A stretch of DNA of 64,000 nt from Paraliobacillus zengyii. Lineage in GTDB: Bacteria; Bacillota; Bacilli; Bacillales; Amphibacillaceae. Made by a program: the position numbers and the translations under genes. Of the stretch, positions 1 through 8,887 are shown piece after piece; the first letter of the stretch is position 1, and each line of letters starts with the position of its first letter. Where the stretch lies: NCBI RefSeq assembly GCF_003268595.1, contig NZ_CP029797.1:889501-953500 (forward strand). Direction: 5' to 3'. The notes below the pieces were generated by a model. That model ran no database searches. It saw only the letters and a program-made list of their open reading frames with translations, and was not told the origin of the DNA.

Positions 1-332
1 TATTAGCAACTGCAGTAGTTGCTATATATTTTTCGGATCATTTCATTTATATTTTAATCGTTTTTTTAATTGGAGGAGTTGGAATTGGTGTTGGATTGCC
101 ATGTTTAGATGCGATTATTACGGAAAGTATTGATAAAGAAGTGAGAGGAACAATCACTTGTTTCTATAGTTCAGCACGTTATTTAGGTGTAGCAGTCGGA
201 CCTCCAGCAACAGCTTTTTTAATGCGCTATGACGTAATTTGGATGGTAATAACATTCAGTGTGTTTATTGCAATTGCAATCTATTTTGCTTTAGTGAAGA
301 TAAAACCAAAGCGTAAAAGTTCATTATTTTAA
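1..332 (+). CDS. MFS transporter, C-terminal fragment
   Basis: This is the 3' end of a gene that begins before the window; it is open from base 3 to the TAA at 330-332 (about 109 residues). The product shows three hydrophobic stretches and ends in a short basic tail. The segment around ITESIDKEVRGT followed by a YLGVAVGPP stretch is typical of the late cytoplasmic loop and helices 10-12 of drug/H+ antiporters of the major facilitator superfamily. The substrate cannot be told from this piece. There is no internal start worth choosing, so the ATG/TTG-like codons inside should not be read as gene starts. Confidence 0.75.
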   Translation, partial: LATAVVAIYFSDHFIYILIVFLIGGVGIGVGLPCLDAIITESIDKEVRGTITCFYSSARYLGVAVGPPATAFLMRYDVIWMVITFSVFIAIAIYFALVKIKPKRKSSLF

Positions 333-454
333 TGTTTAATTATTTATATTCTGGGGTAATATTTAAATAAATATTCTGAAAATTGTGCGTTAAACTATTG
401 CATTTAAACCTGAAATCTAGGATAATGGAAAAAAGGGACTAGGAGGCGTGTTCC

Positions 455-700
455 ATGAAGAAGCAAAAAGTGAATTACACGTTGAGAGCATTTAATGGTA
501 AGAAAGACAAACCAATTGAAGCAAAACGAGAAATTTCATTTGAGATCAAACTTGCATCAACATTAATCTTGGATTCATTGGTTTCACAATGGAATAAATC
601 TAATTTAGAGAACAAAATTAATGATTCAATTGACAAGCAGGATAAAGAGACGTTTCTTCATTTAAGCAAAGAATACCAAGCATACTCATGGGAATATTAA
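455..700 (+). CDS. IDEAL-domain protein
   Basis: Small soluble protein of 81 residues with ATG behind AGGAGG (about 441-446). The C-terminal half (about residues 45-75) has the pattern of the IDEAL domain of Bacillaceae: a leucine-rich helix, then IDxxIDKQDKETFxxLSKE-like spacing (here INDSIDKQDKETFLHLSKE). IDEAL proteins in this family are small and mostly of unknown role; the domain is also found at the end of YpiB-type proteins. It is a single-gene unit, closed by a hairpin terminator directly downstream. The function is not inferred. Confidence 0.7.
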   Translation: MKKQKVNYTLRAFNGKKDKPIEAKREISFEIKLASTLILDSLVSQWNKSNLENKINDSIDKQDKETFLHLSKEYQAYSWEY

Positions 701-710
701 AATAGTCAGT

Positions 711-740
711 CCTTGTCCATTAATGACAGGGGCTTTTTTT
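711..740 (+). terminator. Rho-independent terminator after IDEAL-domain gene
   Basis: Stem CCTTGTC (711-717) with GACAGGG (725-731), then a run of seven T (734-740). Confidence 0.75.
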
Positions 741-836
741 GTGCAAAAAAAAATGCTTTAAATTTCCTCTCTCACGAATATTAGAATATGTTATAGTAAG
801 TAAGAATTTAAAATAGTAATCGAAGGGATTTTTAGT

Positions 837-1667
837 ATGCGTTTATGGTTATTTCCACTTATTTTATTTAGCCTTTTGTTTATTACTGCGTGTGAAGAGA
901 GTAATAACGAGCAAGAACCTATAACTCAAGATGATACAAATCAAAATGAAACTGTTCAAGAGGAACAAGAAGAGAATACGGTAGAGGAAGAAAACGATAG
1001 TATGGAAGAATTAGAAGAAGAGCAAGAAGATGAAGTAAATAAACATATAGCAGAGGTAGAAGATGACACAGGTCTACATGTAGTAGATAATCCGGAAAGT
1101 AACCAAGTTTATCTTAATAAACAACGTAAGCTTCCAGATGGTTATGAACCAGCTGATTTAGTTGTTCCAAATGTGCAACATTATGCAGCAGAAGGTGATC
1201 CAAAACGTCAAATGCGAGAAGAAGCGGCTAAGGCATTGGAATCATTATTTACCCGTGCTCAAGAACAAGGAATTGAACTAATTGCTGTATCAGGCTATCG
1301 TTCTTATGATCGACAGAAACAAATTTATGATAATAGTGTTGCAACTAATGGACAAGAATACGCTGATAAATACTCCGCTAGTCCTGGTACAAGTGAACAT
1401 CAAACAGGTTTAGCTATGGATATAGGTTCTTCGACCGAAACAGTGGCAACTTTATTAGAAGAATCATTTAAACAAACGAGTGAAGGAACATGGCTAGCAG
1501 AAAATGCCCACCAAGAGGGATTTATTATTAGATATCCAGAAGGAAAAAGTGAAATAACTGGATATAATTATGAACCATGGCATATTCGTTACGTTGGTAA
1601 GGAAATTGCTACTGAAATTCATGATCAAGATCTTACATTAGAAGAATATTTTGGTTATGACTATTAA
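837..1667 (+). CDS. D-alanyl-D-alanine carboxypeptidase lipoprotein, VanY/LdcB family (M15B)
   Basis: 276-residue exported lipoprotein. The N-terminus is a hydrophobic signal ending in a lipobox ITAC with Cys19 as the lipidated residue. Residues about 20-70 form a very acidic Glu/Gln-rich linker, typical of a surface tether in salt-tolerant bacilli. The catalytic domain (about 90-270) shows the M15B signatures SGYRSYDRQ, SEHQTGLAMDIG (zinc ligands His and Asp) and EPWHIRYVG (catalytic Glu and third ligand His). Family members trim peptidoglycan stem peptides (D,D- or L,D-carboxypeptidase); B. subtilis YodJ and LdcB are relatives. Which of the two activities applies is not decidable here. Start ATG follows GAAGGGA. 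Confidence 0.9.
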   Translation: MRLWLFPLILFSLLFITACEESNNEQEPITQDDTNQNETVQEEQEENTVEEENDSMEELEEEQEDEVNKHIAEVEDDTGLHVVDNPESNQVYLNKQRKLPDGYEPADLVVPNVQHYAAEGDPKRQMREEAAKALESLFTRAQEQGIELIAVSGYRSYDRQKQIYDNSVATNGQEYADKYSASPGTSEHQTGLAMDIGSSTETVATLLEESFKQTSEGTWLAENAHQEGFIIRYPEGKSEITGYNYEPWHIRYVGKEIATEIHDQDLTLEEYFGYDY

Positions 1668-1677
1668 TTTATAATGA

Positions 1678-1712
1678 AATCCTTTCTCAAAAATATGAGG
1701 AAGGATTTTTGT
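1678..1712 (+). terminator. Terminator after VanY-like gene
   Basis: Stem AATCCTTTCTC / GAGGAAGGATT with a loop of A/T, followed by TTTTTG. Confidence 0.7.
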
Positions 1713-1782
1713 GTGTAGTTATCAGAGAATAAACACGGTAGAATAGAAAGTAAATAGTGAATATAGAGGGAGTGTTGTTAAC

Positions 1783-3159
1783 GTGGATTACCGGGTAGAA
1801 AAAGATACATTAGGAGAGGTTAAAGTACCAATAGATAAATTTTGGGGAGCTCAAACACAACGAAGCATAGAGAACTTTCCAATTGGAACAGAGAAAATGC
1901 CAATAGAAATTATTACAGCTTTCGCATTATTAAAACGAAGCGCGGCCATTGCGAATCATAAATTAGGTATATTAGAAGCGGATAAAATGGAAGCGATTGT
2001 TTTTGCAACAGATAAAATAATTACCGGCGAGTTATCTGCTCACTTTCCATTAGTAGTATGGCAAACAGGCAGTGGAACGCAAACAAATATGAATATAAAT
2101 GAAGTAGTTGCCAATGTGGGAAACGAATGGTTACAGGCTAAAGATAGTAAATATACGATTCACCCAAATGATGATGTTAATAAATCACAAAGTTCAAATG
2201 ATACGTTCCCGACTGTTATGCATATAGCTGCTATTCAACAAATTGAAAACCAATTATTACCTAGTATAGACAATTTAATAACCACATTAGTGGGCAAGAT
2301 GGAAAAATATCAACACGTGATTAAAATTGGTCGAACGCATTTACAGGATGCAACACCATTAACATTTGGACAAGAGATAAGCGGTTGGCATCTTATGCTC
2401 ATCAAAACGAAAAAAATGATTGAAGATAGTAGTAGTTATTTATTAGAATTAGCAATTGGCGGTACAGCAGTAGGAACTGGCTTAAATGCACCTGATCAAT
2501 TCTCGGAAATTGTATGTGAAATTATTAGTGATTACACAAAAATACCATTTAAAGCAGCACCAAATAAGTTTCATGCATTAACAAGTCATGATCAAATTGT
2601 ACATACGCATGGAGCGCTAAAAGCATTAGCTGGTGATTTAATGAAAATCGCTAATGATATCCGTTGGCTAGGGAGTGGACCTCGAGCAGGTATAGGAGAA
2701 ATCAAACTTCCTGTTAATGAACCAGGAAGTTCGATTATGCCAGGTAAAGTAAATCCGACACAGGCTGAAGCAATGACGATGATCGTCTCGCAAGTAATGG
2801 GAAATGATACAACAATTGGCTTTGCAGCAAGTCAAGGTAACTTTCAGCTTAACGTATTTAAACCTGTAATCAGTTATAATTTTTGGCAATCTGTACGGTT
2901 ATTAGCTGATGGTGTGTCATCTTTTGATAAACGATGTATCCAAGGGATGGAGCCAATTGAAGCACAAATGGAGGCACATCTAAATAATTCTTTAATGCTT
3001 GTTACGGCATTAAATCCTCATATTGGTTATGAGAATGCAGCTAAAATAGCAAAAAAAGCCTTTCAAGACGAATTAACCTTAAAGGATGCGGCCGTAATGT
3101 TGAAAATAGTAACAGAGACTGATTTTGATAAATTTGTTGATCCAAAAAAAATGATTTAA
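1783..3159 (+). CDS. fumC: Class II fumarate hydratase
   Basis: 458 residues, the usual length for FumC/CitG. Catalyses reversible hydration of fumarate to L-malate in the TCA cycle as a cytoplasmic homotetramer without an iron-sulfur cluster. Visible are the fumarase/aspartase superfamily signature [11 protein letters not shown] (about residue 316), the [14 protein letters not shown] substrate loop (about 96-109), SSNDTFPT, and [12 protein letters not shown] carrying the catalytic His. The start is GTG at 1783: the reading [16 protein letters not shown] aligns with the N-terminus of CitG, and a GAGGGA sequence lies about 11 nt upstream. Monocistronic as far as can be seen. Confidence 0.97.
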   Translation: MDYRVEKDTLGEVKVPIDKFWGAQTQRSIENFPIGTEKMPIEIITAFALLKRSAAIANHKLGILEADKMEAIVFATDKIITGELSAHFPLVVWQTGSGTQTNMNINEVVANVGNEWLQAKDSKYTIHPNDDVNKSQSSNDTFPTVMHIAAIQQIENQLLPSIDNLITTLVGKMEKYQHVIKIGRTHLQDATPLTFGQEISGWHLMLIKTKKMIEDSSSYLLELAIGGTAVGTGLNAPDQFSEIVCEIISDYTKIPFKAAPNKFHALTSHDQIVHTHGALKALAGDLMKIANDIRWLGSGPRAGIGEIKLPVNEPGSSIMPGKVNPTQAEAMTMIVSQVMGNDTTIGFAASQGNFQLNVFKPVISYNFWQSVRLLADGVSSFDKRCIQGMEPIEAQMEAHLNNSLMLVTALNPHIGYENAAKIAKKAFQDELTLKDAAVMLKIVTETDFDKFVDPKKMI

Positions 3160-3246
3160 CCAGTTAAGGTTAATTTTCCAGAAATTGAGTTTAATAAGAT
3201 TAGCGATTCTGTTTACACTATTTATTGTAGGAGGTGAACAGTTGAT

Positions 3247-3450
3247 ATGGCACAAAGTAACCAATCAAATCAATTACTAGTACCGGGAATCGAGCAAGCT
3301 CTTGACCAAATGAAATTTGAAATTGCACAAGAATTTGGTGTATCTCTAGGAGCTAACGAAACATCTAGAGCTAACGGTTCTGTAGGTGGCGAAATCACCA
3401 AGCGTTTAGTTCAACAAGCAGAACAACAATTTAACACTCCACAACAATAA
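3247..3450 (+). CDS. Alpha/beta-type small acid-soluble spore protein
   Basis: 67-residue DNA-binding protein that coats and protects spore DNA and is degraded at germination. The sequence has the two conserved SASP blocks: [10 protein letters not shown] (the GPR protease cleavage region, about residues 23-32) and [12 protein letters not shown] near the C-terminus, with a Gln/Asn-rich N-terminus. ATG start preceded by AGGAGGTGA with 9 nt spacing. Expected to be transcribed by sigma-G in the forespore; no confident sigma-G promoter was recognised upstream. A strong terminator follows. Confidence 0.95.
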   Translation: MAQSNQSNQLLVPGIEQALDQMKFEIAQEFGVSLGANETSRANGSVGGEITKRLVQQAEQQFNTPQQ

Positions 3451-3470
3451 TTAAATAAAATATGGCAGTA

Positions 3471-3499
3471 AAAAAGGGGCACATTATGTGCCCCTTTTA
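3471..3499 (+). terminator. Terminator after SASP gene
   Basis: Near-perfect stem AAAAGGGGCAC / TGTGCCCCTTTT ending in a T-rich run. Confidence 0.85.
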
Positions 3500-3544
3500 T
3501 TTTAAAATTGTTAAAACAAAAAAAAGGTTTTACGTTGACAGTAC

Positions 3545-3814
3545 TTGAAAGAAGTTGATAACTTGTATATGTGTCCTATCTGTAATGGATTAACAAAAAT
3601 TGATACGATTTGTTCAACATGTGACACACAAATGAATGAGAAAGGTCGTTTAATTGAACAGTTAGGTGATTATGCTCCTTACTTAGATAATGAAGGTATG
3701 AAACTCTTTGATGGAGATATTAAATCACAAGCTAATCATACCTGTGTACATGTATTTTTTTGTCCCACGTGTGAGAAAGAACAACTAAAATCGATTCAAG
3801 AAGTAATTATATAA
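3545..3814 (+). CDS. Small CxxC zinc-ribbon-like protein, function unknown
   Basis: Up to 89 residues with three CxxC pairs (CPIC, CSTC, CPTC) plus one single Cys, the layout of a small zinc-ribbon protein. I do not recognise a characterised family. The start is uncertain: TTG 3545, TTG 3563 and ATG 3569 are all in frame, none has a clear ribosome binding site, and a TTGACA (3535-3540) with 17 nt to ATAACT could be a promoter whose start site would fall near 3570. All candidate starts keep the first CxxC. It stands alone between the SASP terminator and the convergent msmX gene. Confidence 0.55.
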   Translation: MKEVDNLYMCPICNGLTKIDTICSTCDTQMNEKGRLIEQLGDYAPYLDNEGMKLFDGDIKSQANHTCVHVFFCPTCEKEQLKSIQEVII

Positions 3815-3865
3815 TGTAGAATAAGAACAAAAACATAACGGATTCGTAACAAACTTTTTACATGA

Positions 3866-3902
3866 AAAAAAAGCCTCGTTTAATTTAAACGAGGCTTTTT
3901 GT
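3866..3902. terminator. Bidirectional terminator between CxxC gene and msmX
   Basis: Long stem AAAAAGCCTCGTTTA with its complement, A-run on one side and T-run on the other, so it can serve both convergent genes. Confidence 0.85.
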
Positions 3903-3906
3903 TTTA

Positions 3907-5010
3907 TTATTTGATTCGTAATTCTGTTTCTTGATCAAAGAAATGTGCTTTGTGCATATCAAGTGCTAGTTCAATTGTTTCCCCACCATTTATGTCTGTA
4001 CGAGAATCGACACGAGCAACAAAATCTTGATTAGCTAATTTTGAATAAAGGAATGACTCTGCACCCATTAATTCTGCTACATCAATAACAGCAGATATCT
4101 TAGAGTTTGGATTAGCATCAATGAAGATTGGTTCATCATGCATATCTTCAGGACGAATACCTAAAGCTAATTCTTTTCCTACATATCCTTGTTCACGAAG
4201 AATTTTCATTTTACCTTCAGGAACATTAATTTTATTATCATCATTTATAGCAAATTGGCCGTCTTCCAATAAACCAGTAAAGAAGTTCATAGAAGGTGAA
4301 CCAATAAATCCACCAACAAAGATATTGTCAGGTTTGTCATATACTTCTTTAGGAGCACCAACTTGTTGTATGATACCATCTTTAAGGACAACAAGGCGTG
4401 TTGCCATCGTCATTGCTTCTGTTTGGTCGTGTGTTACATAAACAGTTGTTGTCTGTAAACGCTTGTGTAGCTTTTGTATCTCTGCACGCATCTGCACACG
4501 TAATTTTGCGTCTAAGTTAGACAAAGGTTCATCCATTAAGAAGACTTTAGCATCACGTACAATTGCACGTCCTAATGCTACACGTTGACGTTGTCCACCA
4601 GATAAAGCCTTTGGTTTACGATCTAAGTATGCTTCTAAGCCAAGTATCTTAGCTGCATTATTAACACGTTTTTCAATCTCGTCTTTTTTAAATTTACGAA
4701 GCTTAAGTCCAAAAGCCATATTGTCACGTACAGTCATATGTGGATACAATGCATAGTTTTGGAATACCATTGCAATATCGCGATCTTTAGGTGCTACATC
4801 GTTCATTAACGTATCATCGATGTAGAACTCGCCTGATGAAATTTCTTCCAATCCTGCAATCATTCGAAGTGTTGTTGATTTACCACAACCAGATGGACCA
4901 ACGAATACTACAAATTCCTTATCTTTTATTTCAAGATTAAAGTTATCAACTGCTTTTGCTGCATCTTTCTCGTAAATTTTATCAATATTTTTCAATGTTA
5001 GTTCAGCCAT
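3907..5010 (-). CDS. msmX: Multi-sugar ABC transporter ATP-binding protein (MsmX/UgpC type)
   Basis: 367 residues. Energy-coupling ATPase that in B. subtilis is shared by several carbohydrate ABC importers. Walker [10 protein letters not shown] (about 38-46), Q-loop [11 protein letters not shown], signature LSGGQRQR (about 134), Walker [14 protein letters not shown]-loop THDQTEA, then a C-terminal TOBE/OB regulatory region from about residue 240, as in CUT1-family ATPases. No permease or binding-protein gene is adjacent, which fits a shared ATPase. The PucR-type gene upstream on the same strand (115 nt away) matches the yxkF-msmX arrangement of B. subtilis. Cre-like sequences lie upstream. 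Confidence 0.93.
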   Translation of the reverse strand: MAELTLKNIDKIYEKDAAKAVDNFNLEIKDKEFVVFVGPSGCGKSTTLRMIAGLEEISSGEFYIDDTLMNDVAPKDRDIAMVFQNYALYPHMTVRDNMAFGLKLRKFKKDEIEKRVNNAAKILGLEAYLDRKPKALSGGQRQRVALGRAIVRDAKVFLMDEPLSNLDAKLRVQMRAEIQKLHKRLQTTTVYVTHDQTEAMTMATRLVVLKDGIIQQVGAPKEVYDKPDNIFVGGFIGSPSMNFFTGLLEDGQFAINDDNKINVPEGKMKILREQGYVGKELALGIRPEDMHDEPIFIDANPNSKISAVIDVAELMGAESFLYSKLANQDFVARVDSRTDINGGETIELALDMHKAHFFDQETELRIK

Positions 5011-5115
5011 GTGAAACCCTCCTGTTTTTGTAAGCGTTTTATCTTATGTGTATAGTCTACTGAATTAAGGCGTTTACGTAAATGGCAAACATGCACAAAA
5101 AAATGATGGCTTGTT

Positions 5116-5129
5116 TGTGCACGCTTACA
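5116..5129 (+). promoter_or_regulatory. Candidate cre (CcpA) site upstream of msmX
   Basis: TGTGCACGCTTACA fits the relaxed consensus TGWNANCGNTNWCA at 13 of 14 positions. It lies about 106-119 nt upstream of the msmX start and overlaps the 3' end of the PucR-type gene. A weaker 12/14 match (TGTAAGCGTTTTAT, 5029-5042) sits just before the msmX ribosome binding site. Carbon-catabolite control of a sugar ATPase would make sense, but the sites are inferred from the consensus only. Confidence 0.4.
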
Positions 5130-6027
5130 TACTTTGTTTTAATTTCTTTTTAAGTAAAAGTGTTAAGTACACAGATAGAGCTCCTTCAAATTGTTTCACA
5201 TCAATATTTGTTTTTTCGATAAATTTATCAATTCGATATTGTAAACTATTCCGATGCATGTACATTTTTTTTGCGGCTAAGGAGGTATTCGAATTGCATT
5301 CAAGAAATATTTGAATTGTTTTAAGCAATTCTTCATCTTGATCTGTATCTTGTAAAATGGAATCAATCATCATTATATAGTCAGTCTCTAATAATGAGGC
5401 ACTTACTAAATAAGGCACAGCTGTAACATAATTCATAACTGTCTTTTTCTCATATTGATGTACGGTATGAAAAGATTTTTTAATCCATTGATAGTAATGT
5501 GGACTCTTTTGTAAATCAGTAAAAAAAGGTCCAACATAAAAAAGGATATTAATGTAGAAGTCACTCATAAATACATCAATAATCTGATCGTATGATGTAT
5601 CCTCTTCCAATGTAGGTTTACTTTCTTCAATAATAACGCCTTCTTGCTGGTTTTCCCAAATAATAGGCACTTGATCTGGAAATAAACCATGTATTGCTTC
5701 TTGAAAAGCTAGTGGATCAATTGGTTCAGATAATGTGAAATAAACAAAACGATATGTATCAGGCGGGGCTTCCAATTTTTCTTTGTTATTTTCAAATAGC
5801 AATTGTATCCATTGTTTCTCCCTATTTGTGTTAGTAGGGGACTCATTACCGTAGTATGGGGTTAAAAAAGTATCAAGTAATTGCTTTTCTTTTGTATTTA
5901 TCTCTTTTTTATCTATACCAATTATTTCATTATTATTTGTAGTAAACCAAAGGTATCCTTTTTTAGGGGTTAGATCTTCCTTTCCCCAAAGTAAGGATGG
6001 GAATACTTCTTTTAATTTTTCTAACAT
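5125..6027 (-). CDS. yxkF: PucR/CdaR-type helix-turn-helix regulator (YxkF-like)
   Basis: 300-residue soluble protein. Only the C-terminal part is recognisable: about residues 240-297 form the PucR-family HTH_30 domain (LECNSNTSLAAKK, then MHRNSLQYRIDK), the same C-terminal fold found in CdaR and PucR regulators. The N-terminal 230 residues show no domain I recognise. Its place directly upstream of msmX equals that of yxkF in B. subtilis, so a regulatory role for carbohydrate uptake is plausible but not shown. Confidence 0.75.
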   Translation of the reverse strand: MLEKLKEVFPSLLWGKEDLTPKKGYLWFTTNNNEIIGIDKKEINTKEKQLLDTFLTPYYGNESPTNTNREKQWIQLLFENNKEKLEAPPDTYRFVYFTLSEPIDPLAFQEAIHGLFPDQVPIIWENQQEGVIIEESKPTLEEDTSYDQIIDVFMSDFYINILFYVGPFFTDLQKSPHYYQWIKKSFHTVHQYEKKTVMNYVTAVPYLVSASLLETDYIMMIDSILQDTDQDEELLKTIQIFLECNSNTSLAAKKMYMHRNSLQYRIDKFIEKTNIDVKQFEGALSVYLTLLLKKKLKQSM

Positions 6028-6247
6028 TTAGATACCTCACTTTCTATATTTGTTACTCTTATTATAACAAATTGAGTGATATAGAGTGTGATAACTTTTC
6101 ATGTAATTGAATTATCATTATAATGGTACAATATAAACTGAAACTTCAAGCAGCAGAGCTTTTTTTGCTCTACTACAATGTTAACAGCTTCGTTAGGGTT
6201 GTACAGCGGATAAAAGTATAATCATTCAGAAGGGAAGTTGGTGCACA

Positions 6248-7381
6248 ATGTCACCCATAGTAATAGTTTTAGTAATGATTGGAATTGGAGCTCTTATTGG
6301 TGGTATTACGAATTCCTTAGCGATCAGAATGCTATTTCGCCCACATGAGGCAAAATATATTGGTAAGTTTAAAGTTCCGTTCACTCCAGGCTTGATTCCA
6401 AAAAGAAAAGACGAGTTAGCCAAGCAATTAGGAAAGATGGTGGTGGAACATCTCATAACTGTTGAGGGCATACAAAATAAATTATTTCATGCTGATTTTA
6501 AAATTCAAGTGGAAAAGTGGTTAGCAAAAGAATTAGATACTTTGATGAATTCAGATCAGACTGTTCGTACATTCGTTAAAAAAGTGAATTTGAATATAGA
6601 CGAGGTGCAAATAAAACAAAGCTTACAAAACTGGCTACATAGGTATCAAAAGGATTGGATGCACAAAAATGGTTCGAAACAAATGAGTGAAATTATTGGT
6701 CAAGATATGCAAGATAAGGTAGAAGATTTCCTCACGGATAGTGCAACAATGATTCAAGAAAAGGTAAATCAATATATTGCAGGAAAAGCTGCTGCAAATA
6801 AAATGCAGGAGTTACTCGATACATACTTTGCTGACAAGGGATTTTTCGGGAATATGTTAGCTTCGGTCTTTGGCGGTAAAACAGTTGTGGATAAAATACA
6901 ACCGATATTCGTAAACTATACAAAATCTGATGATATGTATGAGGTAATTGAGAAGCTATTGCGAAAAGAATGGGAAAACGTGTTATTCCATTCTGCTAAT
7001 CAAGTCGAAGAAAAAATAGGACAAGATCGAATTACGACTGCGATCGATTACTTAGTTAATAATTATTTCCCAGTAAAAGAAATAGCAGATAAACCGATTC
7101 GGGTTTGGTTAAGCTCATTATCTCCTTTTGTCGATCAAATCGTCACAGGTGCTACGACTCAATTCTTACACGTTGTACAAAAAAGACTAGCTCCTTTACT
7201 ACATACCCTTGGTTTAGAAGAGATTGTTGAAAAGGAAGTTCAAGCATTTCCTTTGAAGAGAGTAGAAGAGCTCGTATTAAATATTTCACGTAAGGAATTG
7301 AAATTAATTACGTATTTAGGAGCATTGTTGGGTGGTTTAATTGGATTAATTCAAGGAATTATTATCGTATTGGTTGGATAA
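6248..7381 (+). CDS. yheB: DUF445 membrane protein YheB
   Basis: 377 residues. One transmembrane helix at the N-terminus (about 3-25, containing GIGALIGGITNSLAIRML) and one at the C-terminus (about 352-374, LGALLGGLIGLIQGIIIVL) flank a long helical region, which is the DUF445 layout. The motif FTPGLIPKRKDELA after the first helix is characteristic. Function is unknown in the family. ATG behind AGAAGGGA. It precedes yheA by 70 nt on the same strand, the same pairing as in B. subtilis. Confidence 0.9.
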   Translation: MSPIVIVLVMIGIGALIGGITNSLAIRMLFRPHEAKYIGKFKVPFTPGLIPKRKDELAKQLGKMVVEHLITVEGIQNKLFHADFKIQVEKWLAKELDTLMNSDQTVRTFVKKVNLNIDEVQIKQSLQNWLHRYQKDWMHKNGSKQMSEIIGQDMQDKVEDFLTDSATMIQEKVNQYIAGKAAANKMQELLDTYFADKGFFGNMLASVFGGKTVVDKIQPIFVNYTKSDDMYEVIEKLLRKEWENVLFHSANQVEEKIGQDRITTAIDYLVNNYFPVKEIADKPIRVWLSSLSPFVDQIVTGATTQFLHVVQKRLAPLLHTLGLEEIVEKEVQAFPLKRVEELVLNISRKELKLITYLGALLGGLIGLIQGIIIVLVG

Positions 7382-7451
7382 TTAATATAGGTTTGTTATA
7401 GTAAATGAGTGAGTAATAAAGAAGGATCAAACGTAGGAGGATTTTATAAAA

Positions 7452-7799
7452 ATGTCAAATATTCAAGATAGTGCACACGACTTAGAAAACGCAATACGAA
7501 ACAGTGAGGAATTTCAAGATTTAAAACAGGCATATGAAACTGTTATGGCGGATGAAGTTGCGAAAAAAATGTTTGAAGATTTTCGTAATACACAAATAGA
7601 GTTACAAGAAAAACAAATGCAAGGACAAGAAATTACAGAAGAAGAAGTTGAGAAAGCGCGTAAAGTTGTTGAAACTGTTCAACAACATGAGCAAATTTCT
7701 AAATTAATGGACCAAGAGCAACGTTTAAATGTTCTAATTAATGATGTTAGTAAAACAATCACGAAGCCTTTAGAAGAATTATACGGTGCACAAGAATAA
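7452..7799 (+). CDS. yheA: YlbF/YmcA-family protein YheA (UPF0342)
   Basis: 115-residue, almost entirely alpha-helical protein without Cys and without membrane segments. The pattern of charged heptads with the ending TKPLEELYG places it in the YheA branch of the YlbF/YmcA superfamily. Relatives YlbF and YmcA work with YaaT to adjust RNase Y; whether YheA does likewise is not known to me. AGGAGG with 9-nt spacing before ATG. Likely co-transcribed with yheB and ended by the terminator downstream. Confidence 0.9.
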   Translation: MSNIQDSAHDLENAIRNSEEFQDLKQAYETVMADEVAKKMFEDFRNTQIELQEKQMQGQEITEEEVEKARKVVETVQQHEQISKLMDQEQRLNVLINDVSKTITKPLEELYGAQE

Positions 7800-7809
7800 A
7801 TATAAGATT

Positions 7810-7842
7810 AAAAAAACTTGCTGATGACAGCAAGTTTTTTTA
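7810..7842 (+). terminator. Terminator after yheBA
   Basis: Stem AAAAAACTTGCTG / CAGCAAGTTTTTT with loop ATGA. Confidence 0.85.
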
Positions 7843-7987
7843 ATTGAGAAAGTATTGACAGTTTGCATATTTAACTACATTCTATAATACGTAAGATTAA
7901 AGCCATAGAAGATAATGTGAAACTTTTTTGAGTTTAGGCCGTATTAATAAGTAGACAGATTTTTAATAAGAGAGGAGAAATGAAATT

Positions 7988-8887
7988 ATGACGTTAAAGT
8001 TAGAACGAGTTACTAAAAAGTTTGGTGACTTTACTGCTGTTAATCAATTGTCAATAGAAATACCAGAAAAACAAATTTTTGGTTTTCTAGGAGCTAATGG
8101 TGCAGGTAAAACAACTACTTTCCGAATGATTCTTGGATTGATGGACGCTACTGAGGGAAAAGTTAGTTGGAATGGTGAAGCGATAGATTATAGTAAAAGT
8201 GATCAAATTGGCTATTTACCAGAAGAAAGAGGATTGTATCCCAAACTCACGGTAAAAGATCAAATTATTTATCTAGGAAAACTTCGAGGTATGCAAAAGA
8301 AAGCTATTGTTACTGAATTAGAAAAATGGTTAGAACGATTTAAAGTTCCTGAAAATATCGATAAAAAGATTGAAGAATTATCAAAGGGTAATCAACAGAA
8401 AATCCAGTTTATTTCTGCTGTCATACATAAACCTAAATTACTTATCCTGGATGAACCGTTTTCTGGATTAGACCCTGTTAATGTTGAAATGATGGTGCGC
8501 GCAGTTACTGATTTAAAAGAGCAAGGTACATCGATTGTCTTTTCTTCGCACCAGATGGAGGTAGTTGAAGAATTGTGTGAACACCTTTGTATTATGCAAC
8601 ATGGTAAACCAATTGTTCATGGCGCGTTAAAAGAAATTAAACGGTCATTTGGTAAGAAGAACTTATTTATTCACGCTGATTTTGATTTAGACTTTCTGAA
8701 AGATATTGCGGGTGTTCTCACACTAAAGAAATTTCCAGAAGGTTGTAAATTACAAATCGAAAATGAAGCAGTATCACAAACTGTTTTTGCAGCAATTCAA
8801 AATAAAGGCTTTGTTCGTAGGTTTGAGTTAGAAGAACCTTCTTTAAATGATATCTTTATTGAGAAAGCAGGTGAAGCATATGAATAA
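7988..8887 (+). CDS. yhaQ: ABC exporter ATP-binding protein YhaQ (NatA-like)
   Basis: 299 residues: Walker A GANGAGKTT (about 36-44), signature LSKGNQQKIQF (about 135), Walker B LLILDEPFSGLD, H-loop SSHQMEVVE, and a C-terminal extension of about 70 residues typical of ABC-2 drug/sodium exporters. Forms an exporter with the permease encoded by the overlapping next gene. Sodium extrusion has been suggested for NatAB-like pairs, but the substrate cannot be read here. A TATAAT at about 7891 with a roughly 90-nt leader precedes it; GAGAGGAG is the ribosome binding site. Confidence 0.88.
   Translation: MTLKLERVTKKFGDFTAVNQLSIEIPEKQIFGFLGANGAGKTTTFRMILGLMDATEGKVSWNGEAIDYSKSDQIGYLPEERGLYPKLTVKDQIIYLGKLRGMQKKAIVTELEKWLERFKVPENIDKKIEELSKGNQQKIQFISAVIHKPKLLILDEPFSGLDPVNVEMMVRAVTDLKEQGTSIVFSSHQMEVVEELCEHLCIMQHGKPIVHGALKEIKRSFGKKNLFIHADFDLDFLKDIAGVLTLKKFPEGCKLQIENEAVSQTVFAAIQNKGFVRRFELEEPSLNDIFIEKAGEAYE

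Noticed and set aside
358..375. Perfect inverted repeat AATATTTA-AA-TAAATATT after the MFS gene
   Set aside because: Entirely A/T in a very AT-rich gap, no T-run, so chance is a sufficient explanation; not listed as an operator or terminator.
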